From: CAIYRG01 sp964446945
GTDB lineage: Bacteria > Pseudomonadota > Alphaproteobacteria > Micropepsales > Micropepsaceae
Direction of reading: 5' to 3'
NCBI GenBank assembly: GCA_964446945.1
Contig: CAYUQO010000020.1
Location: 15,217-79,216, forward strand
DNA length: 64,000 nucleotides
The first letter of the stretch is position 1. Every line of letters starts with the position of its first letter. Positions 26,021-34,819 of this stretch are shown in pieces. The notes under the pieces were generated by a model, which did not search any database, was not told where the DNA came from, and was given only the letters and a program-made list of their open reading frames with translations. Made by a program: the position numbers and the translations under genes.

Positions 26021-26940
26021 GCAAGCCGTTCCAGGATCGATTGCGCCAGACGAATCTTGTCCTCCTCCGTCTGCATCATGGTCGGCAGCACCACCGCCAG
26101 CATACCGGCCGCCTCCACTGCAGGACCCTCAGCCTCATCGGCGGAATCCAGAATCATCGCGCCGCAAAAGTCCGAATACATCGCCGCGACCACTGCGGGC
26201 GAGACATCATAGCCGAGCTGCGCCATCATTTTGTCGGTGGGTCCCTTCAGCGATTTGCCGCCAACCAGCGGGCAAACGGAAACAACGCGATCTCGGCGGC
26301 GGCGCAATGTTTCGCGGATTCCCGGCACAGCGAGAATCGGTCCGATACTGATCAGTGGATTGCTCGGCGCAATCACCACCAGATCCGCATCCGCAATCGC
26401 ATCGACGACGCCCGGCGCCGGCTCCGCGTCCGGTGCGCCTTCAAAGGCAATCGCGCGCACCACGGGCTCACAGCGGCGGCGCACGAAATATTCCTGCAAA
26501 TGCATGCGGCCATCACCCGTCTCCAGCAGCGTGGCGACCGGATCATCGCTCATCGGCAGCACCCGCGCCGAAATATCCAGCGAGCGTCTGATGGATTCGA
26601 TTGCCTGCGACAGCGTTCCACCGGAAGACAGCATCGCGGTGCGGTGGATATGCGTGGCGAAATCGCGGTCGCCGAGCTGAAACCAGATCTCGCGTCCATA
26701 GCCGGCAAGACCTTTCGCGACCGCGAATGTCTCGTCGCGAAAACCCCAGCCGGTCGCCGGATTGACCACGCCTGCGAGCGTGTACATCAGGATGTCGGGA
26801 TCGGGCGAAACATGCAGCCCGTGCATGACAATGTCATCGCCGGTGTTCGCGATCGCCGTCAGGTTGCACGCCGGATTGCGATAAAATCCCAATGCGAGCT
26901 TCGAGCCGCCAACCCCGCCGGTAAGAACCGTAACGCGCAC
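26017..26940 (-). CDS. cofD: CofD: 2-phospho-L-lactate transferase
   Basis: Transfers the phospho-acid from the CofC product to Fo, giving F420-0 or its dehydro/3PG form. 307 aa. Seen: VTVLTGGVGGSKLALGFY at the N-terminus, LTAIANTGDDIVMHGLHVSP, FQLGDRDFATHIHRTAML, ILPMSDDP-type VLPMSDDPVATLLET and LVVIAPSNPLISIGPILAVP. GTG start at 26940 directly follows the cofH stop with no gap. It is followed by cofC with a 4-bp overlap. Confidence 0.95.
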   Translation of the reverse strand: MRVTVLTGGVGGSKLALGFYRNPACNLTAIANTGDDIVMHGLHVSPDPDILMYTLAGVVNPATGWGFRDETFAVAKGLAGYGREIWFQLGDRDFATHIHRTAMLSSGGTLSQAIESIRRSLDISARVLPMSDDPVATLLETGDGRMHLQEYFVRRRCEPVVRAIAFEGAPDAEPAPGVVDAIADADLVVIAPSNPLISIGPILAVPGIRETLRRRRDRVVSVCPLVGGKSLKGPTDKMMAQLGYDVSPAVVAAMYSDFCGAMILDSADEAEGPAVEAAGMLAVVLPTMMQTEEDKIRLAQSILERLA

Positions 26941-28185
26941 TCAATATCCGGCGGCGAGTGGAACATGCCCGGTTGCCGGCACCGGCATGCGTTCAAGCGG
27001 CAGACGCTCGTCGCCTTCCGGCTCCGGAAGCAGCCTGCGCCTGTCATAGGTCGTGTTCCGCTCTGCCGGGATGCGGCCGATGCTGCGGATCATCGCCCGC
27101 AACTCGCCCGGCGTGACCGATTCGCCGTAATCGGCGCCCGCCGCCCTGGAGATGCTCTCTTCCATCAGCGTGCCGGAGAAATCATTGGCGCCGGCCTGCA
27201 AAACCGCCAGTGCGCCGGGAAAGCCGAGCTTGACCCACGACACCTGCAGATTCGGGATATCGCGATTCAACAGCAGCCTCGCCAGCGCATGTACGATCAG
27301 ATCCTCTTCGAAGGATGATCCGGCGCGCGCGCCGCCTTTGCGGAACAGCCGCGTCTTCGAATGGATGAAACCGAGCGGGACGAACTCGGTGAACCCGCCG
27401 GTTTCGCGCTGAATCTCACGCAGCAGCAGCATATGCCTGATCCAGTGCTCCGGCGTTTCCGTGTGCCCGTACATCATGGTCGAAGTCGACGGGATGCCGA
27501 GTCCATGGGCGGCGCGGATGACTTCGATCCAGCGCTTCGCCGTCAGCTTGTTGGGACTGAGTTCGGCGCGCACGGAGTCATCGAGAATCTCCGCCGCGGT
27601 CCCCGGGATGCTGCCGATGCCTGCTTCCTTCAGCGAGATCAGATGTTCGGTTAGTGACAATCCGGTTTTTTCGACGCCATAGGAAATCTCCATCGGGGAA
27701 TAGGCATGCAGATGCAGTTGCGGAAATTCCGCCGAGATATCGCGCAACAACCGGGTGTAATAGCTGCCGTTGAGATCGCGCGGCAGCCCGCCCTGGATGC
27801 ACACCTCCGTCGCGCCGGCCGCCACGGCTTCGCGCGTTTTCGCCAGCAAATTCTCCGTCGAGTGAAAATACGCGTCCTTCGCGCGCGGACCGCGCGAAAA
27901 CCCGCAGAACGAACAACCCACAATGCAGATATTGGTGAAATTCAGATTCCGGTTGACGACATAGGTCAGGACATCGCCCACGGTGCGGCGGCGCAGTTCA
28001 TCAGCGGCTTTGACCAGCGCCAGCAGATCGTCCCCCGTGGCCTGCGCCAGTGCCAGTCCGTCGGCGAAGCCGAGGTCATCCCCTTCGAGCGCCCGCTCGA
28101 GAATCGCGGCAAATGCCGGACGTGCGCGCCCCAGAGCGGTTGCGCAGTCCACTTCGTTCCAAGATGGGTCCAATGCTTTGATCAT
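26941..28185 (-). CDS. cofH: CofH: Fo synthase subunit 2 (radical SAM)
   Basis: Couples tyrosine with the pyrimidine substrate using S-adenosylmethionine; product goes to CofG to make Fo, the deazaflavin chromophore. 414 aa. The [4Fe-4S] site is CIVGCSFCGFSR (C-x3-C-x2-C) in NLNFTNICIVGC, and there is YSPMEISYGVEKTGLSLTEH and IPGTAAEILDDSVRAELSPN, typical of CofH rather than MqnC/MqnE. It overlaps the cofG stop by 4 bp. Separate cofG and cofH genes rather than the fused fbiC of actinobacteria. Confidence 0.95.
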   Translation of the reverse strand: MIKALDPSWNEVDCATALGRARPAFAAILERALEGDDLGFADGLALAQATGDDLLALVKAADELRRRTVGDVLTYVVNRNLNFTNICIVGCSFCGFSRGPRAKDAYFHSTENLLAKTREAVAAGATEVCIQGGLPRDLNGSYYTRLLRDISAEFPQLHLHAYSPMEISYGVEKTGLSLTEHLISLKEAGIGSIPGTAAEILDDSVRAELSPNKLTAKRWIEVIRAAHGLGIPSTSTMMYGHTETPEHWIRHMLLLREIQRETGGFTEFVPLGFIHSKTRLFRKGGARAGSSFEEDLIVHALARLLLNRDIPNLQVSWVKLGFPGALAVLQAGANDFSGTLMEESISRAAGADYGESVTPGELRAMIRSIGRIPAERNTTYDRRRLLPEPEGDERLPLERMPVPATGHVPLAAGY

Positions 28186-29378
28186 GATGATACTCGTGCG
28201 TAAAAATCGGGTCCGAGATGCGTCTGCAACGGCGCGGCCAGCGCGGCATCGGTGAACACATCCGCTGCCTGGGCGAATTCCGGATAGATCGCGAGCCGCT
28301 CACGCAATTCGAAACCACACGCTCCAGTACGTTGCTGCAACACGGCAATCTGCGGCCATGCCGCTTCCGGATTGATGAAGTCTTTCGTCACCGGCGAAAT
28401 ACCGCCGAAGTCATTGATCCCGGCCGTCAGCAAATCGGGAAAATCATCGCGCACCAGATTGGGCGGTGACTGGATATTCAGATCCGGCATGATAATGCGC
28501 GCAACCGCAATCGTCCGCTGCAGATCTTCCAGCGACGGATCCGCCGCGCTTGCCATCCTTATGTCCGGCTTGGCGCGGAACGGCTGCACCAGAACCTCCT
28601 GAAGGTGACCATAACGGCGGTGCAGCGCCGCAATCGCAAACAGTGAGTCGACGCGCTCGGCGGGCGTTTCGCCGATGCCGATCAGAATCCCGGTGGTGAA
28701 GGCAATGCGCTGCCGCCCGGCTTCTTCAATCGTCCTGAGGCGGAGCGCCGGTGCTTTGTCCGGCGCGCGCCAATGTGCTGCGCCCTCCGTGCGCAGCCGT
28801 AAACTCGTCGATTCCAGCATCAGTCCCATGCTGACATTGCTGCGTCGCAGCCGCGCCATGTCATCCACCGGCATTAGACCGGGATTGCAATGGGGCAGCA
28901 AACCGGTCTCGCGCAGCACCAGTTCGGCCATCGCCGCGAGATATTCCAGCGTGCGCGAAAATCCTCGCGCGCGCAAAAACTCGCGTGCTTCGGGGAAGAT
29001 CTGCTCCGGCTGATCGCCGAGGCTGAATAGCGCCTCCTTGCATCCCGCGCGCGCGCCCGCCTGTGCCACCGCGAGCACTTCATCGGGCGTCATATAGGCC
29101 GGGACGCCCGGTTTGGGATCGGCGCGAAACGTGCAGTAACCGCAATAATCGCGGCACAGATGTGTCAGCGGAATGAACACTTTGCGCGAATAACCGACGG
29201 TCCGTCCCTTGAACCGGTCGCGCAGTGCCGCTGCGATTGCGCAAAGCTCGTTTGTGCCCGCGCTCTCGAGCAGCAGCAGCGCATCTTCGCGCGTAATGTC
29301 TTCGCCCCGCGAAGCTGTCTTCAGCGCGTGGTCAACAGCGCGCGCCGTTCCGGTCTGCACCGCCGCGCCGTGCAGCAT
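28182..29378 (-). CDS. cofG: CofG: Fo synthase subunit 1 (radical SAM)
   Basis: Second radical-SAM half of Fo synthase. About 398 aa. The cluster motif is CRDYCGYCTFRADPKPG (C-x3-C-x2-C), followed by EALFSLGDQPEQIFPEAREF, LPHCNPGLMP and GLMLESTSLRL, as in CofG. ATG at 29378 is chosen because it lies one base after the stop of the dienelactone-hydrolase-like gene; the longer frame reads back into that gene. Its 3' end overlaps cofH. Confidence 0.94.
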   Translation of the reverse strand: MLHGAAVQTGTARAVDHALKTASRGEDITREDALLLLESAGTNELCAIAAALRDRFKGRTVGYSRKVFIPLTHLCRDYCGYCTFRADPKPGVPAYMTPDEVLAVAQAGARAGCKEALFSLGDQPEQIFPEAREFLRARGFSRTLEYLAAMAELVLRETGLLPHCNPGLMPVDDMARLRRSNVSMGLMLESTSLRLRTEGAAHWRAPDKAPALRLRTIEEAGRQRIAFTTGILIGIGETPAERVDSLFAIAALHRRYGHLQEVLVQPFRAKPDIRMASAADPSLEDLQRTIAVARIIMPDLNIQSPPNLVRDDFPDLLTAGINDFGGISPVTKDFINPEAAWPQIAVLQQRTGACGFELRERLAIYPEFAQAADVFTDAALAAPLQTHLGPDFYARVSS

Positions 29379-29379
29379 G

Positions 29380-30183
29380 TCACGCCTGCCGGCGATTTTT
29401 CGAAAAATCGTAATCGCGGCCGAATTCGCACTCGAACTGCCAGCGCACCTGGCTTGCGGGCCATTCTCCCGCAAACACTGCGGTTAAGAATCGCTGCTGC
29501 GCCGACCACGCGGCCTCCGCCTGCGGCTTGCGGTAGCGCCCGGGCATCGTGTCATTCAACCAGCCATGCGGCGCACCGGCATAGAGGTGAATGTCATATG
29601 ACTTGTTGTGCTGCTCCAGCGCATTGCGGAAGCGGGAGACATCGCTGACGGAAATCAGGTGATCGTCCGATCCGAACGCGCCGAACACCGGACACGACAG
29701 CGCCGCAATGATTTTATCGAGCGGCTCGGGCTGCAGCGGATTCACATCCCATTCCCGCCCATTCGCGGCGCCATACCAGACGACCACCGCCTGGATCGGA
29801 TGGACCCTGGCGAATACCAGTGGGTGGCGCCCGGTTTGGCAAAATCCCGCCACCGCAATCTTGCTCATGTCCGCAACCCGCTGGCTTTCGAGAAGCGCCA
29901 GCACCGCGTCCAGGCTCTCTACCGATTCCGGATCGCTCATGTCATAGCGGGAATCGCCCGCCGTCAGCGCCTTCGGATCGGGATGACGGAAGAAGAAATT
30001 CGGGGCGACTGCGACAAATCCGTCACCGGCGCAGCGCGTGGCCAGATCCTGCGTGTGCTGGACCAAGCCATAGCGCTCATGCATCAGCACCACCGCCGGG
30101 TAACGTCCCGCTTTCTTCGGCTGCGCCACGAATGCCGGCATGCCATTCGAACATTTCAGCAGTTCGGTCACTACTTCATGCAT
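29380..30183 (-). CDS. Dienelactone hydrolase family protein
   Basis: 267-residue alpha/beta hydrolase. Features of the family: VVLMHERYGLVQHTQDLATR (the conserved Glu in H-E-x-x-G), the nucleophile Cys in AVAGFCQTGRHPLVF (G-x-C-x-x-G), Asp in FGSDDHLISV and His in YAGAPHGWLN. After the nucleophile the usual G-G is replaced by T-G-R, so the oxyanion region is altered. In catabolism such enzymes open dienelactones in the 3-oxoadipate branch. It lies 6 bp after the isochorismatase-like gene and 1 bp before cofG. Confidence 0.87.
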   Translation of the reverse strand: MHEVVTELLKCSNGMPAFVAQPKKAGRYPAVVLMHERYGLVQHTQDLATRCAGDGFVAVAPNFFFRHPDPKALTAGDSRYDMSDPESVESLDAVLALLESQRVADMSKIAVAGFCQTGRHPLVFARVHPIQAVVVWYGAANGREWDVNPLQPEPLDKIIAALSCPVFGAFGSDDHLISVSDVSRFRNALEQHNKSYDIHLYAGAPHGWLNDTMPGRYRKPQAEAAWSAQQRFLTAVFAGEWPASQVRWQFECEFGRDYDFSKNRRQA

Positions 30184-30189
30184 CTCACA

Positions 30190-30834
30190 TCACCGGATCA
30201 TCAGCGAAACCGCCTGTTCGGCGGTCATGACTCGCGCCATGCGCGGAAACACGCGGTCCATGAAAAAATCGTGGTTGGGTCCGCGCGTGGAATAGCACGC
30301 ATCGCGCACCACGACGATGCCATAATCGAGATCGCGCGCGGCGAACACCGTGCTGGCAATGCCGACATCGGTGGAACCACCGGCGATGATGATGGTTCCA
30401 ATTTCCCGCACCCGAAGCTGCAGGTCGAGATTGGTCTGGTAAAACGAACTCCAGCGCTGCTTCGGCACCACGACATCGCCCGGTGCGGGCGCGAGTTCCG
30501 GCGCGATTTCCGCATCCTTCGACCCGCGATGAAAATGCGGCCGGATCGGTTTGTCGCGCGAACCACCCTCCTTGAGATCCATGTCGGTGTCGGTCAGCCG
30601 GTCCACCGAATCCACGTCATCCGGTGAATGTGCGCCGGAGGGATAGAACACTGTCATCCCGACGCCGTGCGCGCCGTCCAGCAGCAATTTCAGATTCTGA
30701 ATGATTTTCCGCTCGGCGAGAAATGCCCGCTTCGCCGCATCACTGGGATGCAGATAGCCATTCAGAGTATCGAACAGCACGAGGCCACAGCTGCGGCCGC
30801 TGAGCGATGGATCCAGTCGCGAAAGTTTTGCCAT
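30190..30834 (-). CDS. Isochorismatase-fold hydrolase with Gly at the nucleophile position
   Basis: 214 aa. Seen: GLVLFDTLNGYL (Asp of the triad), PKQRWSSFYQTNLDLQLR (Lys), and IIIAGGSTDVGIASTVFAAR. In cysteine hydrolases of this fold the last motif reads T-x-x-C-V-x-x-T; here the Cys position is Gly (TDVGIAST). True isochorismatases such as PhzD and EntB also lack the Cys and hydrolyse a vinyl ether instead of an amide. The gene is therefore more likely an ether- or enol-type hydrolase than an amidase (inference). It lies 2 bp after the TctC-type gene. Confidence 0.86.
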   Translation of the reverse strand: MAKLSRLDPSLSGRSCGLVLFDTLNGYLHPSDAAKRAFLAERKIIQNLKLLLDGAHGVGMTVFYPSGAHSPDDVDSVDRLTDTDMDLKEGGSRDKPIRPHFHRGSKDAEIAPELAPAPGDVVVPKQRWSSFYQTNLDLQLRVREIGTIIIAGGSTDVGIASTVFAARDLDYGIVVVRDACYSTRGPNHDFFMDRVFPRMARVMTAEQAVSLMIR

Positions 30835-30836
30835 GA

Positions 30837-31862
30837 TCAGTGTAGCGACAGTTTGCGTAAGCGCCGCACGATGTCAGGTGGCGTCCGATAGGCATCGTCG
30901 ATGGTCTTCGCCAATTGCTCACCCGTGCGCGGTGCATTGACGCCGAGATTCATCCGCCGCGTATCGGCGAGAAAGGCCGGATCGGCAAAAGTCGCCGCAA
31001 AAGCCTTGCGCATTTCAGCCACCAGCGGCGCGGGGACGCCCGGTGGCATCAGATAGGGCCGGCCCAGCCCCACTTCGGCCAGTCCCGCCTTCAGCAGCAT
31101 TTTGTCTTCCGGAGTTTTCGCCACATCCAGCGCGGACGGCACATTCGGCAGCGACGGCTCGCGCTCCAGCCCATATTGCAGCAGGACCTTGATCTTCTTG
31201 TCGGTCCGCCAGTTCGGCTGGGTCGTGTTCAGCGTGTTCAGGAAAATGCTGGGCGCGCCGTCCACTTCGCCCCGCTCCATCGCGAGATACACATCCGTCT
31301 GACCGGTATAGCCGGCCACGATTTTCATCTTCGTGCCGAGGGTCGCGTTGATCAGCCGGGCATAGAAGCTGGGAGTCGAATTGGCGCCCGACGCACCCAT
31401 CGAGGTTTCGTGCTTCCTCAGGTCGTCCACCGAATTCACCGGCACGGTGTGCCAGACAATCACCAATCCGGTTTCCACGGTCGGCGAGCCCAGCCAGTTG
31501 AACCGGCGCGCATCATATCTCGCCTCCGGCGTCCCCAGCAGCGGCTCGACCGGCGTGTTGTTGTCCACCGCGGCGATCATGGTGCCGTCCTTCGGCGCCG
31601 TGGTGTAGAGATAATTCATTGCCACGATGCCGCCCGCGCCCGGCATGTTCTGCACAATGATGCGCGGGTCACCGGGAATGTGATTGCCGAGATATTTCGC
31701 GATCGTGCGCGCCATGATGTCGTAGCCGCCACCCGCTGCGTCGCTGACGATCAGCGTGACCGTCTTGCCGCGATAGAACGCATTCTGCGCCAACGCGGAC
31801 CCCGGCATACCCAGCGCAACCAACACCATCAGAACCACGCAACGCGCAAATCCCGTTCGCAT
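30837..31862 (-). CDS. TctC/Bug-type periplasmic binding protein, copy 1
   Basis: 341-residue exported receptor: signal peptide VLMVLVALGMPGSALAQ, then FYRGKTVTLIVSDAAGGGYD, PRIIVQNMPGAGGIVAMNYL, YTTAPKDGTMIA, and DVYLAMERGEVDG. These Bug receptors bind carboxylates and usually serve a TctAB permease; none is in the window, so it either works with a distant permease or as a sensor. It lies 9 bp after the TauD-type gene in the catabolic/F420 operon, which suggests that the operon substrate is an organic acid. Confidence 0.9.
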   Translation of the reverse strand: MRTGFARCVVLMVLVALGMPGSALAQNAFYRGKTVTLIVSDAAGGGYDIMARTIAKYLGNHIPGDPRIIVQNMPGAGGIVAMNYLYTTAPKDGTMIAAVDNNTPVEPLLGTPEARYDARRFNWLGSPTVETGLVIVWHTVPVNSVDDLRKHETSMGASGANSTPSFYARLINATLGTKMKIVAGYTGQTDVYLAMERGEVDGAPSIFLNTLNTTQPNWRTDKKIKVLLQYGLEREPSLPNVPSALDVAKTPEDKMLLKAGLAEVGLGRPYLMPPGVPAPLVAEMRKAFAATFADPAFLADTRRMNLGVNAPRTGEQLAKTIDDAYRTPPDIVRRLRKLSLH

Positions 31863-31871
31863 GCGCCGCCC

Positions 31872-32735
31872 CTAATACGGCCGCGTGGTGCCGCGCACGG
31901 TCGTGCGCAGCATCAGCCGCCGCTCATGCGCGGGAAAATCCGTCCGCGCATGCGACGAGCAGCGATTGTCCCACAGCAACAGATCGCCCTTGCGCCAGAC
32001 ATGCTCGTAAACGAATTCCGGCTTTTCGGCGTGATCGAAGATCGCGTTCAGCACCACATCGCTGTCGCGCGCATCCATTCCGTCGATTTTCACCGTCATC
32101 AGCCGGTTCACATAAACCGCCTTGCGCCCGGTTTCCTCATGGGTGCGAAACACCGGATGCAGACATTCGTTGAATGCCGCCACACCGCGGTCATCGCCGC
32201 GCTGTGTCGATCCATAATTATAGTGATGCAGCGCATTGCGCCCTTCCGCCTTGCTGCGGATCCCCGGATCCAGCGACTCATAGGCGGCGTAACCGCTGGC
32301 AAACAGCGTGTTTCCACCGCTGGATGGAATCTCCACCGAATAGAGCAATGTCGCCTTGCTCGGCACTTCCTTGTGGATCATGTCGTGGTGGAACATCATC
32401 TCGCCATCCGGCAGCGCACCGATCGGCTCGCCATTCTCGCGGATGTTCGAGATCAGCATGATGCCCGGCAGCATGCGAGAGAACCCCGGCGGATGAAATT
32501 TCGCCGGCCGGTCGAGATGCCCTGGCTCACCGAAATAGCCGGTCACCCGCAGCAAATCTTCCTGGCTCAGATCCTGATCCGGAAACACCAGCACCAGATG
32601 ATCGAGCCAGCTCTGGTAAATCCGGGCGATGGTTTCATCATCCGGCCGTTGTTTGAGATCGACGCCACGGATTTCCGCGCCGATATGTCTGGTCAGCGGC
32701 GTGATCTGCAGCCGCTCCCGTGTGATCACATTCAT
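31872..32735 (-). CDS. TauD/TfdA-family 2-oxoglutarate-dependent dioxygenase
   Basis: 287-residue Fe(II) enzyme. Seen: ITPLTRHIGAEIRGVDL at the N-terminus, LVLVFPDQDLSQEDLLRVTG, the iron ligands H-x-D in MMFHHDMIHKEVPSKATLL (about residue 115-117) and the distal His in LLLWDNRCSSHARTDFP, and the oxoglutarate Arg in RRLMLRTTVRGTTRP. Family members hydroxylate taurine, 2,4-D and related acids; the substrate here is unknown. The operon has GMC oxidoreductase upstream (48 bp) and the TctC receptor downstream. Confidence 0.92.
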   Translation of the reverse strand: MNVITRERLQITPLTRHIGAEIRGVDLKQRPDDETIARIYQSWLDHLVLVFPDQDLSQEDLLRVTGYFGEPGHLDRPAKFHPPGFSRMLPGIMLISNIRENGEPIGALPDGEMMFHHDMIHKEVPSKATLLYSVEIPSSGGNTLFASGYAAYESLDPGIRSKAEGRNALHHYNYGSTQRGDDRGVAAFNECLHPVFRTHEETGRKAVYVNRLMTVKIDGMDARDSDVVLNAIFDHAEKPEFVYEHVWRKGDLLLWDNRCSSHARTDFPAHERRLMLRTTVRGTTRPY

Positions 32736-32783
32736 TCCCGTATCCCGAGGATAATATCGCCGACGTGACAGTACCGAATGCGC

Positions 32784-34430
32784 TTACGCGGGCGCAACCA
32801 TGTGCGCGCGTTCTTTTGCCACCGGTGCGGGTGTTTTGCGGATCAAATCTGCGGCCTTTTCGGCGATCATGAAGACGGTCGCATTGATATGAGCCGAAAC
32901 CTGGTCCGGCATCGCGGAGGCGTCCACCACCCGCAGATTTTCGATTCCGCGCACCCGGAGCTGCGGGTCAAGAACGCAATCATCGCCTTTGCCCATGCGG
33001 CAGGTCCCCGCCGGATGGTGAGCGGTGACGCAGGTCTTGCGGATCCACGCATCGATCTCTGCATCCGTTTGTACCTTGTCGCCGGGGGAAGTTTCGGCGC
33101 CGCGGAATCCGTCCAGCGGCGTCTGATGCGCGACCTCGCGCGCGCGCTTGAATCCTTCGCGCAGTGTCTCAATGTCGCCCGTCTCGGTCAGCAGATTGAA
33201 GATGATCTTCGGGTGCATCATTGCGTGACCGGGCGACAGCCGCACTTCGCCGCGGCTTTTCCCATGCAGCAAAGTCGGGCGGATGCCGAACCCGTCGGCA
33301 TAGGGGCGGCTGAACGGCGGCAACCAGAGATGGGCATGCGTCGGCGCGCCGCGGAACATGAATTCAATATCCTGAACAGTAAGTTCGGGCCGGGTCCGGA
33401 TGAAAGCATGCAAGCCGCCGGGGACAATGGTCGCCGGGCCCGTGCCGGTGAACCAGGCCTGCAGCATGGCCAGCGACATACGGTCGAGCCGCATTGCCTC
33501 GCGAAACGGTCCGCCATCACGGCGGGCATACATGATCAGCACCGCGACATGGTCGTGCAGATTTCGTCCGACCGGCAGGTCGGCCAACACCTTGATCCCG
33601 AAGTGCTGCAACTGTTCTGCCGGGCCGATGCCGGACAGCAGCAGGATTTGCGGCGAGTTGAACGCCCCGGCGGCAATGATCACTTCGCTATTGGCAAATG
33701 CCTCTCGCCGCTCGCCCTTGCATTCGAATTCGATCCCGATCGCCCGCGTGCCATTGGTCAGGATGCGGAGCACATGGGCATGAGTGACTACATGCAGGTT
33801 TGACCGCCTCAGCGCCGGTCGCAAGTAAGCCACCGATGCCGAACAGCGCATGCCGTTCCGAATCGAATATTGGCTGCGGGCAAAGCCCTCATGCGTCTTC
33901 GCATTGTAATCTTGGATCACCGGATAGCCGGCGGCTTTGGCCGCATCGAGCCAGGCGGTGAACAGCGGATCGCGCGTTTTGGCCCATTCGACGCCAATGG
34001 GTCCGCTGCCGCCGCGATATTCGCTTTCGCCGTCCTCGAAAGCCTCGCAGCGTTTGAACCAGGGCAGCACATCGGCATAGGACCAGCCCGTCGCGCCATT
34101 CCGCGCCCAGCGGTCGTAATCTGCGGGATCGCCGCGCGTGAACGCCATCACATTGATCGATGAGCTGCCGCCCAGCACCTTGCCCCGCATGGCTTCAATG
34201 CGCCGGCCATTCAGCGCCGGTTCGGGTTCGCTGTCATAGCCCCAGTCGAACATGCGCGCTTTGTGCATGCGTCCGAGGCCGAGCGGTATATGCAGATACG
34301 GATGACGGTCGGCGCCGCCCGCTTCCAGCAGCAAAACCTGCGCGCCGGTATCTTCCGTCAGCCGGTTGGCGAGCACGCAGCCCGCCGACCCCGCCCCGAC
34401 AATGATGTAATCGTAGCTCTTCGCTTCCAT
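32784..34430 (-). CDS. GMC-family FAD-dependent oxidoreductase
   Basis: 548 aa, glucose-methanol-choline family (alcohol or choline dehydrogenase type). Seen: FAD-binding YDYIIVGAGSAGCVLANRL at the N-terminus, GRRIEAMRGKVLGGSSSINV, NSPQILLLSGIGPAEQLQHF, and the C-terminal TAHHPAGTCRMGKGD and LRVVDASAMPDQVSAHINA with the catalytic His pair region. ATG at 34430 gives the canonical MEAKSYDYIIVG start; the 34-residue extension in the same frame is upstream noise. First gene of the 11-gene minus-strand operon, divergent from the CsaA-like gene with 49 bp between the starts. Confidence 0.93.
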   Translation of the reverse strand: MEAKSYDYIIVGAGSAGCVLANRLTEDTGAQVLLLEAGGADRHPYLHIPLGLGRMHKARMFDWGYDSEPEPALNGRRIEAMRGKVLGGSSSINVMAFTRGDPADYDRWARNGATGWSYADVLPWFKRCEAFEDGESEYRGGSGPIGVEWAKTRDPLFTAWLDAAKAAGYPVIQDYNAKTHEGFARSQYSIRNGMRCSASVAYLRPALRRSNLHVVTHAHVLRILTNGTRAIGIEFECKGERREAFANSEVIIAAGAFNSPQILLLSGIGPAEQLQHFGIKVLADLPVGRNLHDHVAVLIMYARRDGGPFREAMRLDRMSLAMLQAWFTGTGPATIVPGGLHAFIRTRPELTVQDIEFMFRGAPTHAHLWLPPFSRPYADGFGIRPTLLHGKSRGEVRLSPGHAMMHPKIIFNLLTETGDIETLREGFKRAREVAHQTPLDGFRGAETSPGDKVQTDAEIDAWIRKTCVTAHHPAGTCRMGKGDDCVLDPQLRVRGIENLRVVDASAMPDQVSAHINATVFMIAEKAADLIRKTPAPVAKERAHMVAPA

Positions 34431-34479
34431 TATGCCGGCATAATATACCTGAACAAACCGAGCCAGATGTATCGACACC

Positions 34480-34815
34480 ATGGAACAGATCAGCTGGAAT
34501 GAATTTGAAAAAGTCGAGCTGCGCGCCGGCACGATCGTGGAGGTTCAGGATTTTCCCGAAGCGCGCAAACCGGCATACAGACTGACCATCGATTTTGGCG
34601 AGCTCGGCACAAGGCGATCAAGCGCCCAGATCACCGGCCTCTACAGAAAAGAAGATCTTATCGGCCGCCAGGTCGTCTGCGTCGTGAATTTTCCGCCGAA
34701 GCAAATCGGTCCATTTGTATCGCAGTGCCTCACCACCGGCTTTGCCGATGGTGAAGGCCGTGTCGTGCTCGCGCAGCCGGAACGCCGCGTGCCGAACGGA
34801 GCGAAACTATTCTAG
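34480..34815 (+). CDS. csaA: CsaA-like tRNA-binding-domain protein
   Basis: 111-residue OB-fold protein of the TRBD family: FEKVELRAGTIVEVQDFPEA, KPAYRLTIDFGELGTRRSSA, QVVCVVNFPPKQIGPFVSQC and LAQPERRVPNGAKLF at the end, the pattern of CsaA/YgjH. CsaA binds tRNA and has been described as an export-related chaperone in Bacillus. It is a single gene, convergent with the next minus-strand gene with only 4 bp between stops. Confidence 0.9.
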   Translation: MEQISWNEFEKVELRAGTIVEVQDFPEARKPAYRLTIDFGELGTRRSSAQITGLYRKEDLIGRQVVCVVNFPPKQIGPFVSQCLTTGFADGEGRVVLAQPERRVPNGAKLF

Positions 34816-34819
34816 TGAA

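Noticed and set aside
30915..32768. 617-codon plus-strand frame opposite the TctC and TauD genes
   Set aside because: Arg/His-rich composition, spans two real genes and their gap; typical antisense shadow in G+C-rich DNA.
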